Below are positions 53,168 through 61,809 of a stretch of 64,000 bases of DNA, in pieces. Within the stretch, counting starts at the first letter, position 1; each line of letters begins with the position of its first letter. The notes under the pieces are model-generated. The model did no database searches. It saw only the letters and a list, made by a program, of their open reading frames with translations, and was not told the origin of the DNA. Where the stretch lies: NCBI GenBank assembly GCA_022826925.1, contig JAJDTX010000164.1:1-64000 (forward strand). Direction: 5' to 3'. The DNA comes from Bryobacterales bacterium. Lineage in GTDB: Bacteria; Acidobacteriota; Terriglobia; Bryobacterales; UBA6623. Both the position numbers and the translations under genes were made by a program.

Positions 53168-53965
53168 ATGGTGAAGACCGAACGCGAGTTCGCGGCCGAC
53201 ATCGTGCAGGTCGGCAAGCTGGTCTACGGCAAGGGGTGGGTCGCCGCCAACGACGGCAACATCTCGATCCGCCTCGACGACGAGCGCATCATGTGCACGC
53301 CGACCGGGGTGTCGAAAGGCATGATGCACGTCGACGACATCATCATCGTCGACTACGACGGCAACAAGATCTCTGGCCGCCTCGAGCGCACGTCGGAGAT
53401 CAAGATGCACCTGAAGATCTACGAGCTGCGCGAAGACATCGACTCGGTGGTGCATGCGCACCCCCCGACGGCGACAGGCTTCGCCGCGGCAGGACGCGCC
53501 CTGGACACCGCGCTATTGCCGGAGGTGGTGATCGGTCTCGGCTGCGTGCCGCTGGCGGACTACGGCCTGCCTGGCACGGACGCGCTGACCGAGCCGATGC
53601 TGCCGCTGATCCCGCAGTATGACGCGCTGCTGCTGGGCAATCACGGCGCGGTCACGTACGGCAAGGATGTCATGCAGGCATTCTTCCGCATGGAGACGGT
53701 CGAACTCTTCGCGCGCATCAATTTCGTCGCCGAGATGCTCGGCGGAGCGCGCGCGCTGCCGCGCCTGGAAGTCGACAAGCTGTTCGAGTCGCGGGGCCGC
53801 TACGGCGTCGCCTCGCGTGCGGTGCAGCAACCCGGCTGCCCGGTCTCGGCCGAGGATGTGTCCGGGCAGGCACCGGGCGCATCGATCGGCGACAATGGTA
53901 TTTTCGTGACCCGGGACGAATTGGTCCAACTGCTGGAAGAAGCGATCCGGGCCAGAGGAGGTTAA
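53168..53965 (+). CDS. Class II aldolase, microcompartment-associated
   Basis: The 265-residue zinc aldolase of the FucA/RhaD/AraD fold has NDGNIS near residue 28, a catalytic Glu77 in RTSEIKMH, zinc ligands His96 and His98 in VHAHPP and His159 in GNHGAV. Such enzymes split fuculose- or rhamnulose-1-phosphate to DHAP and lactaldehyde. It is about 50 residues longer than FucA. The extra C-terminal part ends VTRDELVQLLEEAIRARGG, an amphipathic helix after a linker, resembling the encapsulation peptides that target enzymes into bacterial microcompartments. It is followed after 7 nt by a shell protein gene. Confidence 0.9.
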   Translation: MVKTEREFAADIVQVGKLVYGKGWVAANDGNISIRLDDERIMCTPTGVSKGMMHVDDIIIVDYDGNKISGRLERTSEIKMHLKIYELREDIDSVVHAHPPTATGFAAAGRALDTALLPEVVIGLGCVPLADYGLPGTDALTEPMLPLIPQYDALLLGNHGAVTYGKDVMQAFFRMETVELFARINFVAEMLGGARALPRLEVDKLFESRGRYGVASRAVQQPGCPVSAEDVSGQAPGASIGDNGIFVTRDELVQLLEEAIRARGG

Positions 53966-53972
53966 TTAACTC

Positions 53973-54254
53973 ATGGGTGAGGCTCTAGGACTAATCGAGA
54001 CCCGCGGATTCGTTTCCTTGGTGGAATCCGCCGATGCCGCGGTCAAGGCAGCCAACGTCACGTTGGTAGGTTGGGAGAAAATCGGCTCGGGCTACGTGAC
54101 CGTCCTGATGCGCGGCGATGTGGCCGCGGTCAAGGCTGCCACGGACGCCGGCGCGGCGGCCGCCCGCCGCGTTGGCGAGTTGATCTCGGTCCACGTCATC
54201 CCGCGGCCGCACGGCAACCTGGACCAGATCTTCACGATCTCGCCCTCCGACTAG
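53973..54254 (+). CDS. Bacterial microcompartment hexameric shell protein (BMC-H)
   Basis: The 93-residue single-BMC-domain protein is of the PduA/EutM type: [20 protein letters not shown] at the start, the pore-loop region [21 protein letters not shown], and [19 protein letters not shown]. Six copies form a flat hexagonal tile with a central pore. The KIGSG pore loop is that of PduA-like tiles passing small polar metabolites. It is the only hexamer gene in the window, and no trimeric BMC-T is present. It follows the aldolase by 7 nt. Confidence 0.97.
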   Translation: MGEALGLIETRGFVSLVESADAAVKAANVTLVGWEKIGSGYVTVLMRGDVAAVKAATDAGAAAARRVGELISVHVIPRPHGNLDQIFTISPSD

Positions 54255-54295
54255 GCCGTACCCTCGGCTGAGTTCCGCAGCGGAGAATCTGCCCA

Positions 54296-54574
54296 ATGGT
54301 CCTTGCGCGCGTCGTTGGCAACGTGGTGGCCACGCGCAAGGATGCGCGGCTGGAGGGCAAGAAGCTGCTTGTCCTGCAGCACCTCACGCCCGCCGGCGCT
54401 CCCCGCGATCAATACGTGGTCGCCCTGGACACGGTCGGGGCTGGCGACGGGGAGCGGGTGCTCTGCGTGGCCGGAAGCTCGGCCCGCATGGCTTCGGGCA
54501 TGAAAGACACGCCGGTCGATACGGCGATCGTGGGCATCGTCGACGAGATCAGCATGCTGCCGGGAGAGAGCTGA
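54296..54574 (+). CDS. Microcompartment pentameric shell protein (BMC-P) 1
   Basis: The 92-residue EutN/CcmL-type protein begins MVLARVVGNVVATRKDARLEG and continues KKLLVLQHLTPAG, VALDTVGAGDGERVLCVAGSSAR and IVGIVDEISML. Pentamers cap the vertices of the icosahedral shell. It is the first of three consecutive BMC-P genes. The stop TGA overlaps the next ATG by one base. The GSSAR segment matches the classical EutN signature. Confidence 0.95.
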   Translation: MVLARVVGNVVATRKDARLEGKKLLVLQHLTPAGAPRDQYVVALDTVGAGDGERVLCVAGSSARMASGMKDTPVDTAIVGIVDEISMLPGES

Positions 54575-54840
54575 TGCGGCTGGCACGCGTGGTGGGCAAC
54601 GTCTGCGCAACCATCAAGGATCCCCAGCTGGAGGGATTGAAGCTGCTGCTGCTACAGCCGCTTGATGCCTCCGGGGCAGATGCCGGCACGCCGCTCGTCG
54701 CGCTCGACGCGGTGGGCGCGGGCGCGGGGGAGACGGTCTACTGGTCGGGGCGGCGCGAGGCCTGCCTGGCGTTCGACCCGCAAGTGCCTTCCGACGCCAG
54801 CGTGACCGGCATCGTGGACTCCATCGCAGGACAGCGGTAA
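54574..54840 (+). CDS. Microcompartment pentameric shell protein (BMC-P) 2
   Basis: The 88-residue EutN/CcmL protein starts MRLARVVGNVCATIKDPQLEG and contains KLLLLQPLDASGADAG, VALDAVGAGAGETVYW and a short tail ending VDSIAGQR. It diverges from pentamer 1 in the GSSAR region (SGRREACLAF), suggesting a different vertex role or interaction. It is coupled by a one-base stop/start overlap on both sides. Confidence 0.93.
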   Translation: MRLARVVGNVCATIKDPQLEGLKLLLLQPLDASGADAGTPLVALDAVGAGAGETVYWSGRREACLAFDPQVPSDASVTGIVDSIAGQR

Positions 54841-55133
54841 TGCTGCTCAGCAAGGTGGTGGGCGAGGTCGTCGCCACGCACAACCACGCCACGCACGACG
54901 CGCTCAAGCTGCTGCTGGTCCGGCAGATCAACCGGGCCGGCGCCGAGCACGGCGCACCGCTTGTCGCGGTGGACACGCTAGACGCGGGAGTGGGAGACAC
55001 GGTTCTGCTGACGCTTGACGGCTGGGCGGCCATGACCGCCGTAAAGCGCGCCAGGGCGCCCATCGACGCCGCCGTCATCGCGATCGTGGACTCTGTCGAC
55101 TGGCTCGATGCCGAGCCGGCCCAAGCCGATTAG
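54840..55133 (+). CDS. Microcompartment pentameric shell protein (BMC-P) 3
   Basis: The 97-residue EutN/CcmL protein starts MLLSKVVGEVVATHNHATHD and contains KLLLVRQINRAGAEHG, VAVDTLDAGVGDTVLLTLDG and IAIVDSVDWLDAEPAQAD. It is the most divergent of the three: the GSSAR loop is replaced by a hydrophobic DGWAAM and the tail is acidic. Retention of three distinct pentamers in tandem suggests they are not interchangeable. Confidence 0.92.
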   Translation: MLLSKVVGEVVATHNHATHDALKLLLVRQINRAGAEHGAPLVAVDTLDAGVGDTVLLTLDGWAAMTAVKRARAPIDAAVIAIVDSVDWLDAEPAQAD

Positions 55134-55150
55134 GAGCGACTCTAGATTGA

Positions 55151-55156
55151 TACGAT
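55151..55156 (+). promoter_or_regulatory. -10 box TACGAT upstream of the lyase-like propeller
   Basis: TACGAT ends 8 nt before the ATG at 55165. A GGGG run lies between, so either a leaderless or a very short-leader transcript is possible. Confidence 0.4.
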
Positions 55157-55164
55157 GACGGGGT

Positions 55165-56376
55165 ATGCGGCGGGTTAGCCGTCGGTTTTTCCTGGCCGCC
55201 GCGACGGCGCCGCCAGTCGCCCGAGCGGTCGGCAGGGGGACGCGCCTGCAAGTCCCTTCGACCGAATTCGAGGACGGGCTGACAGGACGCGACATCACGC
55301 GCTTGACCGACCCGGCCGTCTTGCACCACCTGCCCGGCTCGAATCTCAGGTGTGTCGCGCGCAATAACTCCTTCGTGCTGGTTGCCGCCGAGCACGGCGG
55401 CGTGCGGCACTTCCACCGCCTGGACCTCAAGCGCGAACGGCTGGTCCAGCTCACCGAAGGAGGGCCCGTCCACCCCTACGCCGCGCACCTGCGGCGCAAC
55501 GACCGCGGCTTCTACTACCTGCAAGGCAACGACCTGCTACAGGCAGACATCCAGGGCGGCGGGAGGAGAAGACTGTTCGCCTGCCCGGACGGCTGGGCTC
55601 TGACAGGCGATCTGGACGTTTCGAGCGGAGAGCGCTACGCCGCCTTGATCGAAATCGCGGCAGACGACGTCGAACCGACACCCGAGCAGCAGTTCGCCCG
55701 CGAGCCGCACTGCCGAGTGCGCATCGTCGAGATCTCGCGCAACCCCTCCCGCAGCACGAGCTGGGTAGCAGCAGAGGAGCGCCGCTGGCTCTCGTCTCCG
55801 CGCTTCCGCCCTTGGAGGTCACAAGTGCTATACGCTCGCGAGGGGCCCTGGCAAAAGGTTCGCAGGCGGTGGCAACTGGCCGACCTCGACGGCAGCGGCA
55901 AGACCAGCCTCCGGCCGATGAAGGGGGCCGAGCGCATCGGAGCGTCGTACTGGGCCGCCGACGGGGGGCGTCTTCGCTTCGTGCACTTTCCGGACGGCGA
56001 GAAATGGGCAGCGGGCATTCGCAGCATCCAGCCGGAGACCGGCGAGGAGACGGCCGACACCCCGTGCTCCGGGTTCGACTGGATGACCGAGAACGCAGAC
56101 GGCACCGCGATTATCGGCGCGAGCCGGCGCCCTTCAGGCCCCAACATCTACGTGCTGTTCCCTCGCATGCGGCGCGAAATCACGCTGTGCGAGCACCTCA
56201 GCAGCTTCAAGCCGTATCCGCTGGCAGGCACCGACAGGGCCGACCCGCGCGCGGCAGCACCGGCGCCAGCGCTGGCGCCGGACAGTGCGACGGTCTACTT
56301 CTGCTCAGACTGGGAGGGCCTGCCGGCGGTGTACCGGATGCCGATCGACGACTTGGTCGAGACAGTGCTGGAATGA
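55165..56376 (+). CDS. Oligogalacturonate lyase-like beta-propeller, key histidines missing
   Basis: The 403-residue protein has an N-terminal Arg-rich Tat-like segment (RRVSRRFFLAAATA) and a seven-bladed propeller resembling oligogalacturonate lyases: TGRDITRLTDP, FHRLDLKRERLVQLTEG, RRLFACPDGWALTGDLDVS, FRPWRSQVLYAREGPWQKV and VYFCSDWEGLPAVYRM. In the lyase family the HPQFxP, IGHxxW and HPHPSF histidines bind Mn2+ and substrate. Here the corresponding places read SPRFRP, IGASYW and DPRAAA, so the metal site seems lost. It may be a binding protein or a divergent enzyme. It lies 31 nt after the last shell gene, in the same direction, with its own candidate promoter. Confidence 0.72.
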   Translation: MRRVSRRFFLAAATAPPVARAVGRGTRLQVPSTEFEDGLTGRDITRLTDPAVLHHLPGSNLRCVARNNSFVLVAAEHGGVRHFHRLDLKRERLVQLTEGGPVHPYAAHLRRNDRGFYYLQGNDLLQADIQGGGRRRLFACPDGWALTGDLDVSSGERYAALIEIAADDVEPTPEQQFAREPHCRVRIVEISRNPSRSTSWVAAEERRWLSSPRFRPWRSQVLYAREGPWQKVRRRWQLADLDGSGKTSLRPMKGAERIGASYWAADGGRLRFVHFPDGEKWAAGIRSIQPETGEETADTPCSGFDWMTENADGTAIIGASRRPSGPNIYVLFPRMRREITLCEHLSSFKPYPLAGTDRADPRAAAPAPALAPDSATVYFCSDWEGLPAVYRMPIDDLVETVLE

Positions 56377-56434
56377 CGGCCGCCGGAACCGAAGGCCGGC
56401 TGCAACCCGAGAGGCTTGCGCGGGCCGACGAGAT

Positions 56435-56463
56435 TTGACATCCCGCACCATCCCGGATAGGTT
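56435..56463 (+). promoter_or_regulatory. Sigma-70-type promoter of the reductase gene
   Basis: A perfect -35 TTGACA (56435-56440), a 17-nt spacer and -10 TAGGTT (56458-56463) are followed 14 nt later by the TTG start at 56478. This is the best bipartite promoter I found in the window. Confidence 0.55.
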
Positions 56464-56477
56464 GGAATCTCAAGCCC

Positions 56478-57959
56478 TTGGCGACCCTAGCTCCCATCTT
56501 CCGGGAAACCGAAATCCTGCTCACCGGAGCGAACGGCTTCCTAGGCAAAGTCATCCTAGCGCTGCTGCTGGACCGCTTCCCTGAGGTGAAGCGGATCCAC
56601 GTGCTCGTGCGGCCTCGCTCCGGCCTCTCCGCCGAGGATCGGTTCGCGCAGGAGGTGCTAGACTCCCCGCCCCTGCAACCGCTGGTGGAAAAGACGGGCC
56701 GGGAGGCCGTCCGAGAGCGCATCAACGTCCTGTCGGGGGATGCCTCGACACGCCACGCCGGGCTCGCGGCGGATCAGGTAGGCGAGCTGGCCGGCCGCGT
56801 GGGCCTCGTGCTCAATTGCGCGGGCCTGGTCGAGTTCTTCCCGCCGCTGGACCTGTCACTGCGGGCGAATGTCGACTCGGTCGAGCGCCTGCTCGAACTC
56901 TGCAGCCGGCTCGGTGCCAAGCTGCTGCACGTCTCGACCTGCTACGTGGCCGGCGAATCCGACGGCTTGGTGGAAGAGACCGAAGCGGTGCTCGGCTACT
57001 ATCCGCGGCGGTCGGGGCCGCAGGACACCAGTTTCAGCGCCGCCTCCGTGCTGGCAGGCTGCCGCGAGGCTGCGGCTGCGGCCGGCGATGGCCTGCAAGC
57101 AGCCGAACGCGCCAGCGCGCTCACCGAGCTGGGTCGCGTCCAAGCCGCCAAGTGGGGCTGGGTCAACACCTATACCTTCTCGAAGAGCCTCGGAGAGCAG
57201 CTGCTTGCGTCCCAGGACAAAGTGCCGTACGCCATCGTGCGCCCTGCCATCGTGGAGAGCGCGCTGCGCTACCCGTTCCCAGGCTGGATCGAAGGCGGCC
57301 GCACCGCCGCGCCGCTGGCGCTGATGGCGCTCGGCGGCCTGCTGGACTGGCCCGCCCGACCGGATCTGAGCTTGGAGATCGTGCCGGTGGACCTAGTGGC
57401 CGCCGGAACCCTCGCCGTGGCGGCCGCGCTGCTGTCCGGACGATCCCGACAGGTCTACCACCTCGCCAGCTCGGACGTAAACCCGTATCCCCTGGAGGAC
57501 CTGATCGGCCTGCTCTGCGACGAGGCGCGGGCGAACGGGAACCAAGTCAGGAAACCGCCCCTGTGGCTCGATCCCCTGCCCCGGCTGCGCTTTCTCAGCG
57601 CGCTCCAAGCGGAGCGCCGGCGCGAAATGCAGCGAGCCCGCATCAAGCGCGTCCAAGGCCTGCTGGAGCGCGCCGGCCAGAGCGAGCGGGCCGCGCAGCT
57701 GCGGATCCTGGAACTGCAGCTAGGATTTCACGAAGAGACGTTCCGGCAGTACACGCCGTTCATACTCGACCATCGCTACGTGTTCGAAGCGGTCAACATC
57801 AGGCGGTGCTACGAGCAGCTCGGCGCCGCGGACCGCGACTTGCTGCCGTGGAACCCCGAAGCGATCAATTGGCCGGAATACTGGCGCAATTGCCAGATTC
57901 CAGGCATTCGGCAATGGGTGCAGCCCGAAGCGGTGAGACAATGGGCTTTCCAGCTCTAG
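56478..57959 (+). CDS. Fatty acyl-CoA reductase-like extended SDR
   Basis: The 493-residue protein has an N-terminal NAD(P)-binding male-sterility-type domain: [17 protein letters not shown] with GxxGxxG near residue 17, [42 protein letters not shown] and the catalytic [12 protein letters not shown] (YxxxK) near 229. A C-terminal helical region from about 300 resembles the sterile domain of fatty acyl reductases. Those enzymes reduce acyl-CoA or acyl-ACP to alcohol for wax or ether lipids. No acyltransferase is adjacent. The TTG start is accepted because the fold begins within a few residues and a promoter lies just before. Confidence 0.82.
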   Translation: MATLAPIFRETEILLTGANGFLGKVILALLLDRFPEVKRIHVLVRPRSGLSAEDRFAQEVLDSPPLQPLVEKTGREAVRERINVLSGDASTRHAGLAADQVGELAGRVGLVLNCAGLVEFFPPLDLSLRANVDSVERLLELCSRLGAKLLHVSTCYVAGESDGLVEETEAVLGYYPRRSGPQDTSFSAASVLAGCREAAAAAGDGLQAAERASALTELGRVQAAKWGWVNTYTFSKSLGEQLLASQDKVPYAIVRPAIVESALRYPFPGWIEGGRTAAPLALMALGGLLDWPARPDLSLEIVPVDLVAAGTLAVAAALLSGRSRQVYHLASSDVNPYPLEDLIGLLCDEARANGNQVRKPPLWLDPLPRLRFLSALQAERRREMQRARIKRVQGLLERAGQSERAAQLRILELQLGFHEETFRQYTPFILDHRYVFEAVNIRRCYEQLGAADRDLLPWNPEAINWPEYWRNCQIPGIRQWVQPEAVRQWAFQL

Positions 57960-57987
57960 GCGTGCCGCCACCGAGGAGTTGCGGGCC

Positions 57988-59037
57988 ATGAGGACAGCCG
58001 ACCTGCGCAGCGACACGGTCACGCGCCCCACTGAGGCGATGCGGCAGGCCATGTACCAGGCCGACGTCGGCGACGACGTATTCGGCGAAGATCCGACCGT
58101 GAACTTGCTCGAGCGGCGCGCGGCCGAGCTGGTTGGCAAGGAAGCGGCCGTGTTCGTGCCGTCGGGCACGATGGGAAACCAGATCGCCGTGGCCGTGCAT
58201 ACCTCGCCCGGACACGAGGTGATCTGCGAAGAGCACTCGCACGTGGTGATGTACGAGATGGGCACGCTGGCGCGCTTCTCCGGGTGCCTGGCGCGCGCCG
58301 TGCCGACGAGCCACGGGATCCTCGACTGGCCCGCGATCAGCCCGCGCTTGCGGCCCGCGTCCAACCACTTCCGCGGAACCGGGCTGATCAGCCTGGAAAA
58401 CACCCACAATTTCGCCGGGGGGCGCGTTTACCCCATGGAGACCTTGCGCTCCATCCGGGCCGAAGCGCTAGCCGCCGAAGTGCCCGTCCACATGGACGGG
58501 GCGCGCGTGTTTCACGCCGCTGCCGCGCTCGGGGTCAGCCTGGCGGAAATCGCGGCCACTGCGGATTCGCTGACCTTCTGCCTGTCCAAGGGGCTGGGCG
58601 CGCCGGTGGGCTCGCTGCTGACGGGAGACCGGCACTTCATCGAAGAGGCACGGCTGATGCGCAAGGCCCTCGGAGGGGGCATGCGCCAAGCCGGCGTGCT
58701 GGCCGCGGCCGGGCTGGTTGCGCTCGAGCAGAGCCCCGCCAACATCCCCGCGGCCCATGCCAACGCCAAGTTCCTGGCCGAGTCGCTGGCGAAGGTGCCG
58801 GGCATCTCCGTCGACCCTGCCGAGGTGGAGACGAACATCGTCTTCTTCGACATCTCGGGCACCGGCCTGACCAACGCCGAGTTCACAGGCTCGTTGCGGG
58901 AGGCCGGCGTGCTGGCCCTCGGCCTGGCACCAGGCCGGATTCGGATCGTGACGCACCAAGACGTCGACCGCGACGACTGCGAGCGGGCCGTCGAGGTGAT
59001 CGCCGCAACCTGCGCCGGGCCAGCCATCCATCGTTGA
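57988..59037 (+). CDS. ltaE: Low-specificity L-threonine aldolase
   Basis: The 349-residue PLP enzyme of fold type I begins [20 protein letters not shown] and has [44 protein letters not shown] and the PLP-lysine motif [15 protein letters not shown]. It splits L-threonine or allo-threonine to glycine and acetaldehyde. GAGGAG 9 nt upstream supports ATG 57988 over an in-frame TTG at 57979. Acetaldehyde production near a microcompartment locus may be coincidental. Confidence 0.93.
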   Translation: MRTADLRSDTVTRPTEAMRQAMYQADVGDDVFGEDPTVNLLERRAAELVGKEAAVFVPSGTMGNQIAVAVHTSPGHEVICEEHSHVVMYEMGTLARFSGCLARAVPTSHGILDWPAISPRLRPASNHFRGTGLISLENTHNFAGGRVYPMETLRSIRAEALAAEVPVHMDGARVFHAAAALGVSLAEIAATADSLTFCLSKGLGAPVGSLLTGDRHFIEEARLMRKALGGGMRQAGVLAAAGLVALEQSPANIPAAHANAKFLAESLAKVPGISVDPAEVETNIVFFDISGTGLTNAEFTGSLREAGVLALGLAPGRIRIVTHQDVDRDDCERAVEVIAATCAGPAIHR

Positions 59038-59044
59038 GTACCGC

Positions 59045-60271
59045 ATGCTGTTGTTGCGCCACATTTGGGCCCCGCTGATCCTGGCAGCGGCCTGCGGCCT
59101 GCAGGCACAGGACCTGTTCGACGCCTCGCTCGGAAGCCCGCTGCGCTTTCATCCCAGCGACCGCGCCGTGCTGGCGGGCGACAGCAACCGCAGCGACTTC
59201 GAATGCCAGGTGGAGCCGCAGTCGCCCCTGTTGGGTTTCGACCTAAAGTTCACGGCCGGGTACGTGGTTCGGGTGCCCGCCCGCACCGTTGGATCCGCCG
59301 GTGACAGCCTGCGCATCCTGTTCCGCGTCAAGCCGGCCGGCGCCACTCGCGCCCCGGCCGTTTACTTCCGCCAGAATTTCGACATCCCGCACGTCACCGC
59401 CGACAGCGGCACGGCCGCCTTCCCGGGCCGCTTCGTCGTCGGCCCGGGGCGGTACGAGATCGATTGGCTGATGCGGAACCGGCAGGGCCGGGTCTGTTCG
59501 GCACATTGGACGGCCAATGCCCAAATGCCCTCCCGCACGGCGCTGCTGGCCGCGGCGGCACCCACGAATCTGATCCGGCCCTACCGCGAGCACACCTTTG
59601 CGGACGAGCCGCCGGTGGCGCGCTCGACAGAATCACCCGGCGGGTTGCATATCGCACTGCTGGTCAACCTGGCGCCGCTGGATCGCAGCCGCTTCAAGCT
59701 CAACGCTCACGAAATCGAGAGCCTCGTCACAATGCTCCGCACGCTCCACCGCGAGCCCAGCCTGGGGCTGTTCAGCCTGACAGCGTTCCATGCTTACGAC
59801 CGGCAGGCGGTGTATGCGGTCGAGCGCCAGCCGCGGCTGGACTTCGCAGCGCTGGGAAAGGCCATCGAGTCCATGTCACCAGGAGTGGTCGACGTGGACG
59901 CCTTGGCGGACGAGGGCGGCGACGAGCGCTTCCTCTCGTCTCTGCTTAACAGTGCCTTCGACGCAACGCGCGAGCGTCCCGACGCCATCGTGATCATGGG
60001 GCCGAAGATCGACCGCGATGCCGCAATCTCGCCGGAGCTGCTGAACATCGCGGCCCAGCCCGGGGCGATCTTCCAGTTTTCCTTCAACCGCAACCCGCGC
60101 AGCTACCCGTGGCCCGGGGCGATCGAGGCGGCGCTGCGGCCGCACGGGCTGGTCCATTCCAACGTGGCCCGCCCGCAAGACTTCAGCCGCGCCTTGGCCG
60201 GTTTCCTGGACGCGATGGGCGCCTCGCCCGCCGACGCCCGCGCCGAAGTCGCCGGCCCCCCTGCGAACTGA
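59045..60271 (+). CDS. Secreted VWFA-like protein of acidobacterial type
   Basis: The 408-residue protein has a signal peptide (HIWAPLILAAACGLQAQ), an N-terminal beta-rich region (GFDLKFTAGYVVRVPARTVG) and a C-terminal half. The C-terminal half (about 185-395) matches VWFA-related domains found in Acidobacteria: LHIALLVNLAPLDRSRFKLN, LSSLLNSAFDATRERPDAIVIMG and SYPWPGAIEAALRPHG. The metal-ion MIDAS DxSxS pattern is not intact, so it probably binds through another surface. It starts 7 nt after ltaE, suggesting one transcript. Function is unknown. Confidence 0.75.
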   Translation: MLLLRHIWAPLILAAACGLQAQDLFDASLGSPLRFHPSDRAVLAGDSNRSDFECQVEPQSPLLGFDLKFTAGYVVRVPARTVGSAGDSLRILFRVKPAGATRAPAVYFRQNFDIPHVTADSGTAAFPGRFVVGPGRYEIDWLMRNRQGRVCSAHWTANAQMPSRTALLAAAAPTNLIRPYREHTFADEPPVARSTESPGGLHIALLVNLAPLDRSRFKLNAHEIESLVTMLRTLHREPSLGLFSLTAFHAYDRQAVYAVERQPRLDFAALGKAIESMSPGVVDVDALADEGGDERFLSSLLNSAFDATRERPDAIVIMGPKIDRDAAISPELLNIAAQPGAIFQFSFNRNPRSYPWPGAIEAALRPHGLVHSNVARPQDFSRALAGFLDAMGASPADARAEVAGPPAN

Positions 60272-60286
60272 CGCTCGCGGCAGCCA

Positions 60287-60292
60287 TAATAT
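60287..60292 (+). promoter_or_regulatory. -10 box TAATAT upstream of sulfatase 2
   Basis: TAATAT is followed by 7 nt and the ATG at 60300. A shifted CATAAT at 60285-60290 gives 9 nt. No Shine-Dalgarno sequence is visible. Confidence 0.4.
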
Positions 60293-60299
60293 TGCTGTT

Positions 60300-61769
60300 A
60301 TGCGCCTCCCACTCTGCCTGCTTGCAATCGCGACGGCCATTCCGGCAGCGGCCCAGACCGCCGCGGAACGGCCCAACATCGTGTGGATCTTCTCCGAGGA
60401 CCAGTCCGACCACTACGGGCCGTTCCAAGCCTCCCTCGCCAAGACGCCCAACATCGACCGGATGGCACTGGAAGGCGCGAAGTTCACGCGCGCGTTCGTG
60501 ACCGCGCCGGTCTGCTCTCCGTCGCGATCGGCCCTAGTCACGGGGATGTACCAGACGACGATCGGCGCGCACAATCACCGCAGCGGGAGGGGAGATCTCA
60601 AAATCAGGCTCCCCGGCGACGTAGAGCCGGTCCCGGCGATCCTGCGCCGGGCGGGCTATTACGTCACCAACAGCCGCTACGGCGATGACGGGACGCTCTC
60701 CAAGGGCAAGACGGACTATAACTTCGAATACGCCGCGGACCTGTACGACGGCGCGGACTGGGCCGGTCGCGCGAGCGGCCAGCCGTTCTTCGCCCAGATC
60801 CAGTTGCGCGGCGGCAAGCGCCGCAACCAGCGCACGCTGGAGCCTCTCAAGGCCGTGCAAACCGTCGGCATTGACCCCAAGAAGGTCAAGCTGCCGCCCT
60901 ACTACCCGGATCACCCGCAGATGCGCAAGGACTGGGCGCAATACCTCGAATCGGTCGAACACGTCGACTGGGAGGTCGGCAAGATACTGGAGAGACTCGA
61001 GCGCGAGGGAGTCGCTGACAACACCGTCGTGTTCTTCCTCACCGATCACGGCGTGAGCCATGCTCGCGGAAAGCAGTTCCTGAACGAGGAGGGCACGCGC
61101 GTGCCGCTGGTGGTGCGGGCGCCGGGCAGGATCGAGTCTGGACTGGTGCGGGAAGACTTAGTGGCGCACATCGACGTAGCCGCCTCATCGGTGGCGTTCG
61201 CGGGACTCGACGTCCCCGGCTGGATGGAAGGGCGGCCGCTGTTCGGCCAGCACGCCGAGCCGCGCGAATACGTTGTCTCCGCCAGGGACCGCTGTGACGA
61301 GACAGTCGACCTCATTCGCAGCGTGCGCACCGAGCGCTTCCGCTATATCAGGAACTTCGTGCCGGAGCGCCCGCACCTGCAGCCCAACCGCTACAAAGAC
61401 AGCAAGGCGGTGATCCAGACCCTGCACAAGTTGCGGGCCGACGGGGAGCTGTCGCCGAAGATCGAGGCGATGTTCTACGGCGAGCGGCCCGAGGAGGAAC
61501 TCTACGACCTGCGGGCGGATCCCTGGGAGATGCGCAACCTGGCCGGCGACGACGCGCACGCCGCGACCCTGGCCAAGCTGCGCTCCATCTTGAAGGGGTG
61601 GATAGAGCAGACCGGCGACCGCGGCCAAGAGCTCGAAGACGCGGCTCGCTACGGCTCGGACATGGCGGTCTATCTCAAGGGGCAGCAGGGGGAGCAAGGC
61701 GAGATCCTCAGGCGCAACATCGCGGACACCGAGGCTTGGCGCGAGGCGCGCGCCAAGGCTCTCCGGTAG
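60300..61769 (+). CDS. Exported type I sulfatase
   Basis: The 489-residue protein has a signal peptide (LCLLAIATAIPAAAQ) and a sulfatase domain: PNIVWIFSEDQSDHYG, the formylglycine motif CSPSR with Cys72, LVTGMYQTTIGAHNHRS, and FFLTDHGVSHARGKQFLNEEG with the metal ligands DH. It belongs to the heparan N-sulfatase-like group common in marine Planctomycetes and Acidobacteria and would desulfate glycans in the periplasm. The C-terminus (YDLRADPWEMRNLAG) is typical. An anaerobic or FGE-type maturase is needed and is not in the window. Confidence 0.93.
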   Translation: MRLPLCLLAIATAIPAAAQTAAERPNIVWIFSEDQSDHYGPFQASLAKTPNIDRMALEGAKFTRAFVTAPVCSPSRSALVTGMYQTTIGAHNHRSGRGDLKIRLPGDVEPVPAILRRAGYYVTNSRYGDDGTLSKGKTDYNFEYAADLYDGADWAGRASGQPFFAQIQLRGGKRRNQRTLEPLKAVQTVGIDPKKVKLPPYYPDHPQMRKDWAQYLESVEHVDWEVGKILERLEREGVADNTVVFFLTDHGVSHARGKQFLNEEGTRVPLVVRAPGRIESGLVREDLVAHIDVAASSVAFAGLDVPGWMEGRPLFGQHAEPREYVVSARDRCDETVDLIRSVRTERFRYIRNFVPERPHLQPNRYKDSKAVIQTLHKLRADGELSPKIEAMFYGERPEEELYDLRADPWEMRNLAGDDAHAATLAKLRSILKGWIEQTGDRGQELEDAARYGSDMAVYLKGQQGEQGEILRRNIADTEAWREARAKALR

Positions 61770-61797
61770 CGGTCCGGGCCGGCTGCCGCGGTGCGGC

Positions 61798-61803
61798 TAC
61801 AAT
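61798..61803 (+). promoter_or_regulatory. -10 box TACAAT, leaderless start of the OsmC selenoprotein
   Basis: TACAAT is followed by GTGCGC and the ATG at 61810. The 6-nt spacing identical to other genes here supports this ATG over the GTG at 61804. Confidence 0.5.
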
Positions 61804-61809
61804 GTGCGC

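Noticed and set aside
57988-59037. Threonine aldolase as a microcompartment cargo supplying acetaldehyde
   Set aside because: It lies about 3 kb from the shell genes beyond a separate promoter and has no targeting tail. The link is speculative.
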